Below, one piece after another: positions 51,560-59,708 of a stretch of DNA of 64,000 nt (positions are counted from its first letter, which is position 1; every line of letters begins with the position of its first letter). The position numbers and the translations under genes were made by a program. The notes below the pieces were generated by a model. The model worked only from the letters and a program-made list of their open reading frames with translations. It was not told the DNA's origin and ran no database searches. This DNA comes from Rhodobacterales bacterium 52_120_T64 (GTDB lineage: Bacteria; Pseudomonadota; Alphaproteobacteria; Rhodobacterales; Rhodobacteraceae), in contig MABA01000025.1 of assembly GCA_002162875.1 (NCBI GenBank), positions 1-64,000 of the forward strand, written 5' to 3'.

Positions 51560-53197
51560 TCACTGATGCGGACTTGTGTAAACCGGAAGTAGTGCCTTCT
51601 CCCCTGGATCGACGATCCCCTCGCTAATGCTTCTAATCTGAGTAGGAAGTGAAGGAAGTGCCCCTCCCACGGCTACGGCCAACTGTGAATAAACCGGCAT
51701 CAAAGATGGATAGGAGGGCTTTAAGTCATCAGGCATTGCATCGCGAAGCTTTAGCTGAATGTTTCGTCTGCCTTTTCTCAACGGCTCCGCTATAAGGAAG
51801 TCTATGACTGGGAGGCGCGACCCACCTCCCGTAGGGACCAAGAATACTGTTCCTTCAGAGCCTGAAACCAAAAATGCTGCTTCTGCAACGATCTCTTTGA
51901 TGTCACCAAACAGCTTCTTCATTGGTTGGGATTCTAAGAAATTATCAAGCTCAATTTCTATAGTTTCCCCTGTTGCAAGTGGCACAACAACGAACCCATC
52001 ATTGAAAAGAGACTCCTTCAGAGATCGAACAGATTTCCGAAGGATTTGGCGAGTTCGTTCATATTCTGTTGTGCCGCGGGCAAGTGAGCACTCTTCGAAG
52101 ATTACCTTAAGCAACGCGCTATCAATGATATTGCCTGCTCGATTGAGAGCTTTCGCGGCAGGCGTTACTTCTGCGACTCGGACCTGATCGCTTCTCGGGT
52201 CATTTATGCAAATACAACCGGCCACGTCCGTAGTGCCTGCGCCAATATCAAGAATTACGAATGCCTGGCGCTTGCCGGGATCAGTTTCCATCAGGGCGCC
52301 AGCACCGGCAGCAGTTGCTTCACGAACTGAGTCTTTAAGCAGCTCAAAGGGAAGAGCTTCAGTTGCTGTCTCTCTGGCGGCAATTGCAAGTTTTTGTGCG
52401 CGATCGACTGAAGTCTTTTCCGCAAAGTCACCAGGAAACAGATGTGCCAATGCTACTGCTTCAGCCATAATTCTGGCCATGGCTTCACCATTGGCTTTCT
52501 CAGATGATTTTTCCCATGCCGGATGCGCATATCGCCTCAAGATATCAATTGAGTGGCCGCTATCCTCTAACGAAATACTGACCATCCGATTTAAGTGCGC
52601 TAAGTAGAGTACGAGGACGTCTCTTTGACTAAAGCTCTGGGAAGCGTCCTGTTCCGAGCGAAGTGGCTTTTGATTGAGTTCCGCAACGTCCGTTCCGAGT
52701 GTCATATACTGCTTTGGGTTATCGATAAGACGATCTTGGCTGGCCTCAACAAGGTTAAACTTGCGCCGTGCCGTGGCACCAAAATGAATTTCGCCACCAT
52801 GAATGAAAATTTCTGACGGCAGCAGAAATTGAGGTTGCCCACTTTCGTCCTTACCGAATGTTACGTCTATAAGCTTAGGAACTTCATCTGAATCATCCCC
52901 TTCACAAACAAAGGCTTTCGAGAAGGATGTCCCAAAATCTAGGCACAACATTGTGCTCTGATCGGGCTTGTCACTCGGATGCCAAACGACTTTCGGCGTA
53001 AATGGAGGTGTTTCTGGCGCAATTACTAGCGATGCCTCAATATCCGTCTGCGTTTGTCCCTTAGTATCTCCCTGCTCTGGACCGAACAGCTCCTGAATTG
53101 CAGCAAGCTCGGCCGAGGTAAGAACTACTGGACCACCTGCTCCGGTTGCACGCTCGCAAAGGCTAGACAAAATCAGACCTGCAGTACTTTTATCCAT
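51560..53197 (-). CDS. Hsp70-like ATPase without substrate-binding domain
   Basis: A 545-residue actin/Hsp70-fold ATPase. An N-terminal extension of ~80 residues (unlike DnaK) precedes phosphate-1 motif CLDFGTSFSKAF (86-96), phosphate-2 motif VILDIGAGTTDVAG (314-327) and the adenosine motif LVPTGGGSRLP (453-463). The protein ends shortly after YSQLAVAVGGALP near 530, where DnaK would carry ~200 residues of substrate-binding and lid domain. It overlaps the stop of the GrpE-like partner by one base (TAATG). ATP-driven regulation of another protein is inferred; defence or plasmid-like partition roles are possible alternatives. Confidence 0.82.
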   Translation of the reverse strand: MDKSTAGLILSSLCERATGAGGPVVLTSAELAAIQELFGPEQGDTKGQTQTDIEASLVIAPETPPFTPKVVWHPSDKPDQSTMLCLDFGTSFSKAFVCEGDDSDEVPKLIDVTFGKDESGQPQFLLPSEIFIHGGEIHFGATARRKFNLVEASQDRLIDNPKQYMTLGTDVAELNQKPLRSEQDASQSFSQRDVLVLYLAHLNRMVSISLEDSGHSIDILRRYAHPAWEKSSEKANGEAMARIMAEAVALAHLFPGDFAEKTSVDRAQKLAIAARETATEALPFELLKDSVREATAAGAGALMETDPGKRQAFVILDIGAGTTDVAGCICINDPRSDQVRVAEVTPAAKALNRAGNIIDSALLKVIFEECSLARGTTEYERTRQILRKSVRSLKESLFNDGFVVVPLATGETIEIELDNFLESQPMKKLFGDIKEIVAEAAFLVSGSEGTVFLVPTGGGSRLPVIDFLIAEPLRKGRRNIQLKLRDAMPDDLKPSYPSLMPVYSQLAVAVGGALPSLPTQIRSISEGIVDPGEKALLPVYTSPHQ

Positions 53198-54630
53198 TAT
53201 TCAGAAACCTCGACTTTAAGTATCAACATCTTAGGTCTGCCGGGCTCCGACCTGAATGCTCCCGGCGTGACCACACGAACTTTTGAGCCAATAGTCAATT
53301 TATCATCTCCCTGATGAATAGCAGGGTCATAGGAAATGGTGTCTCCCCGCTCACCGACAAGTTCAACGTATCTGCTGCGCGCAATCGCTCGAGCCCACTG
53401 ATTTACCTGTGCCAGTCTTGCTGCGGCCATCGAAACTATAGCGGCTTCTTCCGGCATTAAATCTTCCACCCGTTCGGCGGCAAATGTAAGTGACTTAGAG
53501 CTTGCCTCTGGCCCACTCGACGAAACCAAAAGGCGACCGATGTATTCGTCCAGCCGGGTAGAGCTCAGCTGATCAATTGCTTCCGTCGTTCGTCGTTCCT
53601 CAAGCTCACGGCCTGTAACAAGCCAATGTGAGATGTTTTCCTCAAGACTACTGTCTTCAGCTGTTATAGCTCGAGCCAAGTTTTGTATATTATCGGCACC
53701 CGTGCTTTGAACTAAGGCATTTCTCAGTGGACTATTCTGGACGCCTTGGCGCGCAAAAATATGTAGCGCTTCCATTCCGGCTTTTGCCAGACGACGTATC
53801 GCTTGCTCAAGTTGTAGAGGAGGCGATGCAGGAACCCACCATACTTTAACATCGGAAGCAATGAGGTAGACGGCGGGGTCAGAACCAGCCGAAAAGTTCA
53901 ATCTCACAATACGATGTAGTGAATTTACAATTTCCACTGAAAATGCGGCGCGCAGGTCCCTATCTTCTGGTCCTTGTTTGCCAAATGGTCCAGTAAAGAA
54001 CTTTTTTAATTCTATTCCATACCCAGTTCCTGAAGGGATGTCGCTAGTTATCAAAGGTTCTAGAATGGTGGAGCCAATGCGTCTCATTCTACGCGCGAGT
54101 GCGTCAGCATTCATGGCTTCAATATCGGCATTATCAGAAAGCTGTGCATTCACCTTTTTTAGAAATTCTTCTTTGGAAAGTGATTTATCCAACGCAATTT
54201 TTAGCCAGACATTTCTGGCCTTTTCGGCGACATCTTCTCCGACGAGTTCCTTGAACGCTCTGACAACGATCTCTTCTGTCGACCCGAACTTCAATGCCTT
54301 TGCAAGATAATATCGATCTTCACCATCAGGTAATGCAGTAAACTCGGGACCTCCCTTCGATATTAAATCTAGGATAATTGGCTTCAGTTCTTTTTCTGCA
54401 GGTTTTGAAACACTTGCTGCCCTACCCAAATATGATAATGCGAGCCAATAGTTTTCAACGTCGGTTTGGTTTGAGGTATCTAAGAGCGCCGAGCGTGCTC
54501 TTGAGAACTCCATGGACGCCAGGAATTCTTTTGTTAGCCGTCGTTCCTGCACGACAGTTCTAAGCAGATGAATCGCCCAAATTTCGGGCGAATCAGTTTT
54601 GTTAACGGAGTTTGATGTATCGCTGTTCAT
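53197..54630 (-). CDS. Unknown partner with GrpE-like C-terminal end
   Basis: A protein of ~477 residues from the ATG at 54630 (a TTG at 54654 is in frame; neither has a clear ribosome site). Most of it is helical with repeat-like segments (ENYWLALSYLGRAAS; DRYYLAKALKFGS) and no known domain to me. The last ~50 residues change to beta-type: ISYDPAIHQGDDK then IGSKVRVVTPGAFR...LILKVEV. That resembles the GrpE end (FDP..HEAV, then a beta-wing with RPGYR..VLR.A.V), the part that opens Hsp70 ATPases. Paired with the Hsp70-like gene, a nucleotide exchange or co-chaperone role is inferred. Confidence 0.72.
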   Translation of the reverse strand: MNSDTSNSVNKTDSPEIWAIHLLRTVVQERRLTKEFLASMEFSRARSALLDTSNQTDVENYWLALSYLGRAASVSKPAEKELKPIILDLISKGGPEFTALPDGEDRYYLAKALKFGSTEEIVVRAFKELVGEDVAEKARNVWLKIALDKSLSKEEFLKKVNAQLSDNADIEAMNADALARRMRRIGSTILEPLITSDIPSGTGYGIELKKFFTGPFGKQGPEDRDLRAAFSVEIVNSLHRIVRLNFSAGSDPAVYLIASDVKVWWVPASPPLQLEQAIRRLAKAGMEALHIFARQGVQNSPLRNALVQSTGADNIQNLARAITAEDSSLEENISHWLVTGRELEERRTTEAIDQLSSTRLDEYIGRLLVSSSGPEASSKSLTFAAERVEDLMPEEAAIVSMAAARLAQVNQWARAIARSRYVELVGERGDTISYDPAIHQGDDKLTIGSKVRVVTPGAFRSEPGRPKMLILKVEVSE

Positions 54631-54654
54631 GGCATACGATAGACCATGATCCAA

Positions 54655-54988
54655 ATGCGCCGCAAGATGGTGCGTTGGGAAACGACTGCATTTTCGTCAC
54701 ACGTGGGAGCACTGAACTATGCGGCTAGTTACACGGTGATTCGGACGATGATTAGTTTTCAAGCCTAGGGACGTTTCAAATACAACAATTTGAAGGTCTG
54801 CTTTTGTTGATCTGAAATTTTGACCATGCATCCGCCGAGAATGTCAACTGTCCGCCCTTTCCGACGCCCATTTTTTCCGGCTGAACGTCTGGCTTTTAAT
54901 TGGCAGGCCAGTTCTCGCACCGATCGGAAATAACGGCTAGCAGATCGACCTACATTTTCAATCCAATCATCGCCAACCCATAAAACAC
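54655..54988. other. Intergenic region between the Hsp70-like operon and the integrase
   Basis: Divergent promoters for both sides should lie here. A minus-strand frame at 54765-55052 is rich in Arg and Gly and is probably not a gene. No tRNA or obvious att core was found. Confidence 0.35.
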
Positions 54989-55044
54989 AGGGGTGGCACG
55001 CCCCTCTGCCTTTCACCGCCACCCTGCGCCACCCCGCCACCCCT
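54989..55044. promoter_or_regulatory. GGGGTGGC/GCCACCCC element ahead of the integrase
   Basis: AGGGGTGGC (54989-54997) faces a 28-base block at 55017-55044 with three GCCACCC units. The identical 28-base block stands at 57331-57358. Both blocks end about 70 bases before a start codon (55113 and 57431), so they look like a shared operator or regulatory element of the mobile element. Confidence 0.6.
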
Positions 55045-55112
55045 CTCTTCATGCTTCACTTGATAAAGGCGCGATTCTACGCCTGTGTGAAGTCTGATTG
55101 GAGGTGCAACTC

Positions 55113-56372
55113 ATGCCCAAGCGAATACGATTGAACGAAAAATCAGTACGGGAGGCCCCGCTGATAAAAGGTCGGGACTATCAGGTGTTTGACACCGAGG
55201 TACGTGGCTTTGCTATATGCATATACCGCTCCGGCAACCGGGCTTTTACGCTCGATTACCGCAGCGCTGGGCGTCAGCGTCGGATGACCATCGGGCGCTG
55301 GCCGGAATGGAGCACGACGGCAGCCCGCGACCGCGCCAAGGAACTGCGGCGCGAGATTGATGCCGGTGCCGATCCGCTCGGTAATCGGGAACAGGGTCGC
55401 GATGCTCCCCGTTTCAAAGATCTGATTGATCGGTATATTGAAGAACACCTGCCGCATTTGGCCCCAACCAATGCATCGGACCAAAAGTCCATGCTGCGTA
55501 AACTTGTTGAGCCTGATTGGGGCAATCGCCTTGTTGCCGACATCACCTCATCCGACGTGGAAAAGCTGCTGACCAAGATCGCCGCAGGTCGCGCCCGCCC
55601 CTCGAAAGCCAAACCGAACAATCGCGCCCGTAAATTACAGGGATCAAAACCCACACCGATCCGCGCCAACCGGACCGGCGAGGTGCTCCGAAAGATGTTC
55701 ACCCTTGCTGTTGGCTGGAAGTGGCGGGCCGATAATCCCGCCTCGGGTTTCCGGCGCCGCCTGGAAAACGAGCGCGAGCGTTTCCTATCCAAAGAAGAAA
55801 TCGGCAAGCTGGCCGAAGCCTTAGATCGCGCCGAGGATCAGCGCGCCGCCACCATCATCCGAATGTGCCTTCTAACCGGCGCGCGCGTCGGCGAAGTTCG
55901 CCAAGCCCGGTTCGAGCATTTTAATCTGGAACTCGGCAGCTGGTCCAAGCCGGCCACCACCACCAAGCAGCGCAAAATCCACCGCCTGCCAATATCGGAC
56001 GAGGTGGGCACTATCGTGCGGCAACGTCAGCTGATTGTGCCGAGTGGCATCCCCTGGCTGTTTCCGGGCGACGTGCCCGGCCAACCGGTGATCGAAATCC
56101 GGCGGTTCTGGCGCTCCATCCAGAAGAAGGCAGATTTGGAGGATGTGCGCATCCACGATCTGCGCCACACTTTTGCATCGCTGCTGGTTAGCGGCGGGGC
56201 TTCGCTGGAAATGATCGGCAAGTTGCTGGGCCATTCGCAGCTGAAAACAACCCAGCGCTATGCCCACCTAATGGATTCACCCCTGCGCGCTGGCGTTGAC
56301 GCTGTTGCCGACGCGTTCCGGCCGCGCCCGAAGCTTGTGCATGATTCCGACGGGGATCGAAAAAGCGCATAA
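55113..56372 (+). CDS. Tyrosine recombinase (phage-type integrase)
   Basis: A 419-residue integrase starting at the ATG at 55113 (ggaggtg upstream; the ATG at 55098 is a weaker choice). N-terminal arm-binding DUF4102 domain (DTEVRGFAICIYRSGNRAFT), a core-binding helix domain, then the catalytic domain with Arg in LLTGARVGEVRQAR, HDLRHTFASLL (His and Arg), LLGHSQLKTTQRYAHL (His and the Tyr nucleophile). All catalytic residues are present. It converges with the gene at 56388. It is the likely mover of the 55-62.5 kb block. Confidence 0.94.
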   Translation: MPKRIRLNEKSVREAPLIKGRDYQVFDTEVRGFAICIYRSGNRAFTLDYRSAGRQRRMTIGRWPEWSTTAARDRAKELRREIDAGADPLGNREQGRDAPRFKDLIDRYIEEHLPHLAPTNASDQKSMLRKLVEPDWGNRLVADITSSDVEKLLTKIAAGRARPSKAKPNNRARKLQGSKPTPIRANRTGEVLRKMFTLAVGWKWRADNPASGFRRRLENERERFLSKEEIGKLAEALDRAEDQRAATIIRMCLLTGARVGEVRQARFEHFNLELGSWSKPATTTKQRKIHRLPISDEVGTIVRQRQLIVPSGIPWLFPGDVPGQPVIEIRRFWRSIQKKADLEDVRIHDLRHTFASLLVSGGASLEMIGKLLGHSQLKTTQRYAHLMDSPLRAGVDAVADAFRPRPKLVHDSDGDRKSA

Positions 56373-56387
56373 TCCGTTGCGCTTGTA

Positions 56388-56984
56388 TTAACAGGGATCC
56401 CGCAGCGCCTTCCAGATCGGGTTAAGCCTTCGGCGGATGGTGCGCTCGTCCGGCACTTCTCCGGTCTTTGAGCGCGCAATAAACCATTTCTGCATCTCTC
56501 CGACCCATGCGGCCTGTGTCGAGGGCACCCCTTGATCATGCACCCGCTGGATTAGGGCGAGATACATGCCGTCCCAGTCATATTTTGCGGATGAACCAAT
56601 GTGCGCAGCCGGACGTTGCAACAGGTTGCATTCCTCCTCGAACCGGCGGACCTGATCAGCCATGATCACCAGATCCTCGAGAGTAGTTGTAATCCCGTTC
56701 GCCGGCTCCGTAACCACGGACCAGTCTTGGGCGCCAATCCCCCGTATACGGCGCAGATGCCCATGAGACGGACCCGTGCCATTTCGGCGAAACATCGGCA
56801 GGATGTCAGCGACCGAGACAGTCACAAACCCCGCCAGAAGCGCCTCGCCGCATTGGGTGGGCCCGATCCCGATAACGATGTCGAACCGGCCGACAGAGGC
56901 CCAACCTGCGATATCCGACAGGCTGCAATCCCAGCGCACTGCGGCCTCGAAAAGTGAATAATATGCCCTTGGTGGTAAACCCAT
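56388..56984 (-). CDS. Hypothetical mobile-element protein
   Basis: A 198-residue protein of unknown family. The first ~80 residues (RAYYSLFEAAVRWDCSLSDI and GRFDIVIGIG) look like a small N-terminal DNA-binding module of the type that precedes a MerR-like helix; the C-terminus (KWFIARSKTGEVPDERTIRR) is basic. It ends 15 bases from the integrase stop and is transcribed towards it, divergent from the excisionase-like gene. A repressor or regulator of the element is possible, but not shown. Confidence 0.6.
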   Translation of the reverse strand: MGLPPRAYYSLFEAAVRWDCSLSDIAGWASVGRFDIVIGIGPTQCGEALLAGFVTVSVADILPMFRRNGTGPSHGHLRRIRGIGAQDWSVVTEPANGITTTLEDLVIMADQVRRFEEECNLLQRPAAHIGSSAKYDWDGMYLALIQRVHDQGVPSTQAAWVGEMQKWFIARSKTGEVPDERTIRRRLNPIWKALRDPC

Positions 56985-57188
56985 CCTTGCTCTGCCTTCC
57001 TGTGTAACTAATGCGCGAAACCTTCTTTTTCTCGAGGTTTTTGCACAGTTTTAAATTCGTGGCCCAACGCATCCGGACACGACCAAACCCTCCGCAGAAC
57101 AGCGGTTTCAATCGACGTTTAAATGACGTGAGCTATCCCGTAATTCGGTCATCGCACCCCGATTCTACAAGCGAACAATTCGGCATTT

Positions 57189-57203
57189 GTTCTACTATTG
57201 TTC
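57189..57203. promoter_or_regulatory. LexA-type SOS box (GTTC-N7-GTTC)
   Basis: GTTC (57189-57192), tactatt, GTTC (57200-57203) is the exact alphaproteobacterial LexA pattern. TTGACG follows at 57204-57209 and could be a -35 element, though a good -10 is not clear. GAACAA at 57174 and TTGTTC at 57187 also form an inverted pair. Placed between two divergent genes, it suggests control of the element by DNA damage. Confidence 0.65.
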
Positions 57204-57302
57204 TTGACGCGAATTACATCGCGATTCGCCCGTCAGTTGTCGGGCGCGGCTAACGCCCATCTCCGTGCCAAACGCATCAAACTCCTCAAAGCCCATAAAA
57301 TA

Positions 57303-57358
57303 AGGGGTGGCATGAGGGGTGGCGAATGAACGCCACCCTGCGCCACCCCGCCACCCCT
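57303..57358. promoter_or_regulatory. GGGGTGGC/GCCACCCC element ahead of the excisionase-like gene
   Basis: Two AGGGGTGGC units (57303-57311, 57315-57323) face the 28-base GCCACCC block at 57331-57358, which is identical to 55017-55044. The following leader sequences (cttcatgctt and gttcatatgctc) are also similar. See the matching element ahead of the integrase. Confidence 0.6.
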
Positions 57359-57430
57359 GTTCATATGCTCTGTGCAGTTCACCGACATCGGCCCGCACAA
57401 ACCCGTGCTCGCGATGCAAAGGGGACAGAC

Positions 57431-57676
57431 ATGAAACCAATCGGAATAGGTACACAGGAACACTCCAAAGCTCTGCTGGCGGGGTGGATCAGCCGCAAGG
57501 AACTGGCAGGCGAGCTCGACCTTGCCGTCGATACATTGGCGCGCTGGGAGGCACGGCGCGTTGGGCCGCCTTGTGTGCGTGCCGGGCGAAAAGTGCTCTA
57601 TCGACGTAGCGCCGTGCAGGACTGGCTGCAGGCACAGGAAATGCCGCGCGCCAAAAAAGCAGGTGGCCGGCGATGA
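57431..57676 (+). CDS. Excisionase/MerR-like helix-turn-helix protein
   Basis: An 81-residue protein with a MerR-type winged helix (WISRKELAGELDLAVDTLAR then WEARRVGPPCVRAGRKVLYR), typical of helix_turn_helix_17 excisionases and phage regulators. The ATG at 57431 follows aaaggggac. Its stop overlaps the next start (ATGA). As the first gene of the lower operon beside an integrase, it is the best excisionase candidate; it may also be a transcription regulator. Confidence 0.82.
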   Translation: MKPIGIGTQEHSKALLAGWISRKELAGELDLAVDTLARWEARRVGPPCVRAGRKVLYRRSAVQDWLQAQEMPRAKKAGGRR

Positions 57677-57942
57677 GTGGCCGCAAGATGCTTGCAGAGA
57701 GCGGCTCTGCTGCGCTGAAACAATCCCACCCACCGGAATGGCATGCGGATCGCCTCAGCGAGGCACGTGGCATAGTCGCCGATGTGGCGCACCACCCCGA
57801 CACGCTGGTTCTGCTGGCCTGTAGAGTGATTTGCGCCCACAGCCTTGATCCCTTTGAACGGGTCGAGGCGCTGGGCTTGATACGTATTCTGGCGACCTCG
57901 ACGCCCAACGCCTCGCCGTCCCGTGTTGGAGGTGCGTCATGA
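57673..57942 (+). CDS. Hypothetical phage/element protein
   Basis: An 89-residue protein of unknown function, helical in the middle (SEARGIVADVAHHPDTLVLL), with ATGA-type overlaps at both ends (excisionase-like gene and HTH replication gene). Such overlap means strong coupling to replication functions. No motif assigned. Confidence 0.7.
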   Translation: MSGRKMLAESGSAALKQSHPPEWHADRLSEARGIVADVAHHPDTLVLLACRVICAHSLDPFERVEALGLIRILATSTPNASPSRVGGAS

Positions 57943-58898
57943 GCCACCACGGAACCAACTGGGCCATCATTCAGCGCGGGCTAAAACCCACCACAAGGAT
58001 CGTACTCTGGCACCTCTGTGATCGCCATAATCCCGACTATGGATGCTTCCCGACGCAGGCGCGTTTGGCGCACGATTGCGAGATTAGTCGCTCGACCCTG
58101 AACCTGCATCTAATCCGCCTCGAGAGTGCCGGTTTACTCCGCCGCATGACGCGCATTAATCCGGTATCAAAGCGGCAAATGTCGACGCGGTACTTCCTCG
58201 GATTCGAGGATGATTATCCGACAAAATCCGGGGGCAAAACTCCGGATCCTGAACCTCAATATGCCGAAAAGCCGTGTCTTGTTTCCGGACACGGAGCCGT
58301 GTCCGATTTAGAGCCAGAGCCGTGTCCGAAAAACAGCGATTACCGTGTCCTAAATTCGGACACTAACCCTGTAAGAGAACCTTTAAGAGAACCAGTAAAG
58401 GAGAAGGAGGAGCGCGCGGGGGCGCGAGATGGCTTTTTTGAGGAGTTTTTTGGCGAATTACTGAAAGCGCTGGGCTTCGATCCGAAGGGCGTTTTGCCGG
58501 CCTGGTGGCAGGGCCAATCCGCCAAGGCGAACGTGCGACGCTGGGGGGATGATCTCGGGCTAGATGAGGGCCAGATCCTCGAGGTTGCCGCAGAGACCCG
58601 AGGCAAGCACCCCACCCCGCCTGACGGCCCCAGAGCGCTCGATCGAGCCATGGAACGGGCCGCAGTGCGCCACAGGAGTCCACCTGACGGGGTATCGGGA
58701 TCAAAACGATACCGAGGGAGGGGTCGGACCCAGACGGACTCACGCGCAAGCCTGGAGCGGCAGTTGGAGTTTTACTCCGGCATGGTGAATTTCGACAAAT
58801 ATTTGCCCCAAAATATGATCAGCAGCGGCATGTGCGACGCGATGCTGGCGCATGGGCTTGTTACGCCAGAGCGGCTCCAGATGCGGGGTGTGCTATGA
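57939..58898 (+). CDS. HTH replication protein (phage replisome-type)
   Basis: A 319-residue protein with an N-terminal HTH_36 winged helix (LKPTTRIVLWHLCDRHNPDY and CEISRSTLNLHLIRLESAGL), as in phage replication organisers and plasmid initiators. A variable linker rich in Glu and Lys (about residues 95-170) precedes a C-terminal region resembling a replication loader (WWQGQSAKANVRRWGDDLGL). It likely recognises an origin, which may lie within the gene; no iterons were checked. Overlaps both neighbours by 4 bases. Confidence 0.78.
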   Translation: MSHHGTNWAIIQRGLKPTTRIVLWHLCDRHNPDYGCFPTQARLAHDCEISRSTLNLHLIRLESAGLLRRMTRINPVSKRQMSTRYFLGFEDDYPTKSGGKTPDPEPQYAEKPCLVSGHGAVSDLEPEPCPKNSDYRVLNSDTNPVREPLREPVKEKEERAGARDGFFEEFFGELLKALGFDPKGVLPAWWQGQSAKANVRRWGDDLGLDEGQILEVAAETRGKHPTPPDGPRALDRAMERAAVRHRSPPDGVSGSKRYRGRGRTQTDSRASLERQLEFYSGMVNFDKYLPQNMISSGMCDAMLAHGLVTPERLQMRGVL

Positions 58899-59542
58899 CC
58901 GTGCACAGACGCGTTAAGCCCAACACCCGTCAAAAACGCGCGCTGGGCGTACAGGCAATTCTGGAATGGGCGTTTCGGGTGGAAAAGGCCCAACTGGAAT
59001 TACTCCCACCCAAAAACGCTGGGGAAGAAAGCTCCGGATTTGGCATGGAATACGTTCTGATCCAGCGCGCCCAACTCGGATGCAAGATTGATGGTGGTCG
59101 GTACAAAATGGGCAGCTACACCCACGTGGACGCCGAGGTTGTGGCGGCCACGCTTGCTGGTATGCCTGACGCGCTGGGCGGGATCCGCATGGCTATTCGT
59201 GTGGCGGATCTCGCACGCGCCGGAATGACACCGGACTGGATGCCCAACACCGTGCCGCGTTGTGTGCCGATTGAGGTTCGGCGGAACCAGCATGGCGAGC
59301 GGGCTGTGACCGAGGTCATTGGGGTTGAGGGGGTGCAATATCGCGGCCGCTGGCGAATGGTTGAAGTTCTGGCTTGTCCGGTGACATGGTCGCCGCATCC
59401 GCAGCAGATCGAGAGTGCTCGGCACGCTTACGTCGATTGGTGGCAGGCGCTGGGCTGGGTGCGTGAGGGGTTGCTTGAGGGTGGGATGTTGCTGGATTTG
59501 GAGGTGACGGAGGCGATGCCGAGGGGGCAGTCATGGGGGTGA
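58895..59542 (+). CDS. Hypothetical phage/element protein
   Basis: A 215-residue protein starting at the ATG at 58895, which overlaps the upstream stop; the in-frame ATG at 58832 would lie inside that gene. The sequence is compact and alpha/beta, with RRVKPNTRQKRALGVQAILE at the start and WSPHPQQIESARHAYVDWWQ in the C-terminal third. It is often seen as a conserved hypothetical in this type of prophage, but I cannot give a function. Confidence 0.75.
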   Translation: MTVHRRVKPNTRQKRALGVQAILEWAFRVEKAQLELLPPKNAGEESSGFGMEYVLIQRAQLGCKIDGGRYKMGSYTHVDAEVVAATLAGMPDALGGIRMAIRVADLARAGMTPDWMPNTVPRCVPIEVRRNQHGERAVTEVIGVEGVQYRGRWRMVEVLACPVTWSPHPQQIESARHAYVDWWQALGWVREGLLEGGMLLDLEVTEAMPRGQSWG

Positions 59543-59708
59543 ATTGCAAGATTGGAAAATTGTATATGTCGGCGCACAACGTAACTGAAGCGTTGCGGAA
59601 AAGTGCTTGAAAACTCGATTGAAACGGGAATTCAACTTATTGGGGGTTTGCCCGTGAAGGTAACTCTGATCTATTCACTTTCGAGCAGACTCGGACAGGA
59701 TCGATGCA
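59543..59708. other. Intergenic spacer before the restriction gene
   Basis: About 165 bases with no gene. A promoter for the restriction gene should lie here; no clear -35/-10 pair was identified. Confidence 0.3.

Noticed and set aside
54765-55052. Minus-strand frame upstream of the integrase
   Set aside because: Arg/Gly-rich and crosses the repeated regulatory block; not protein-like.
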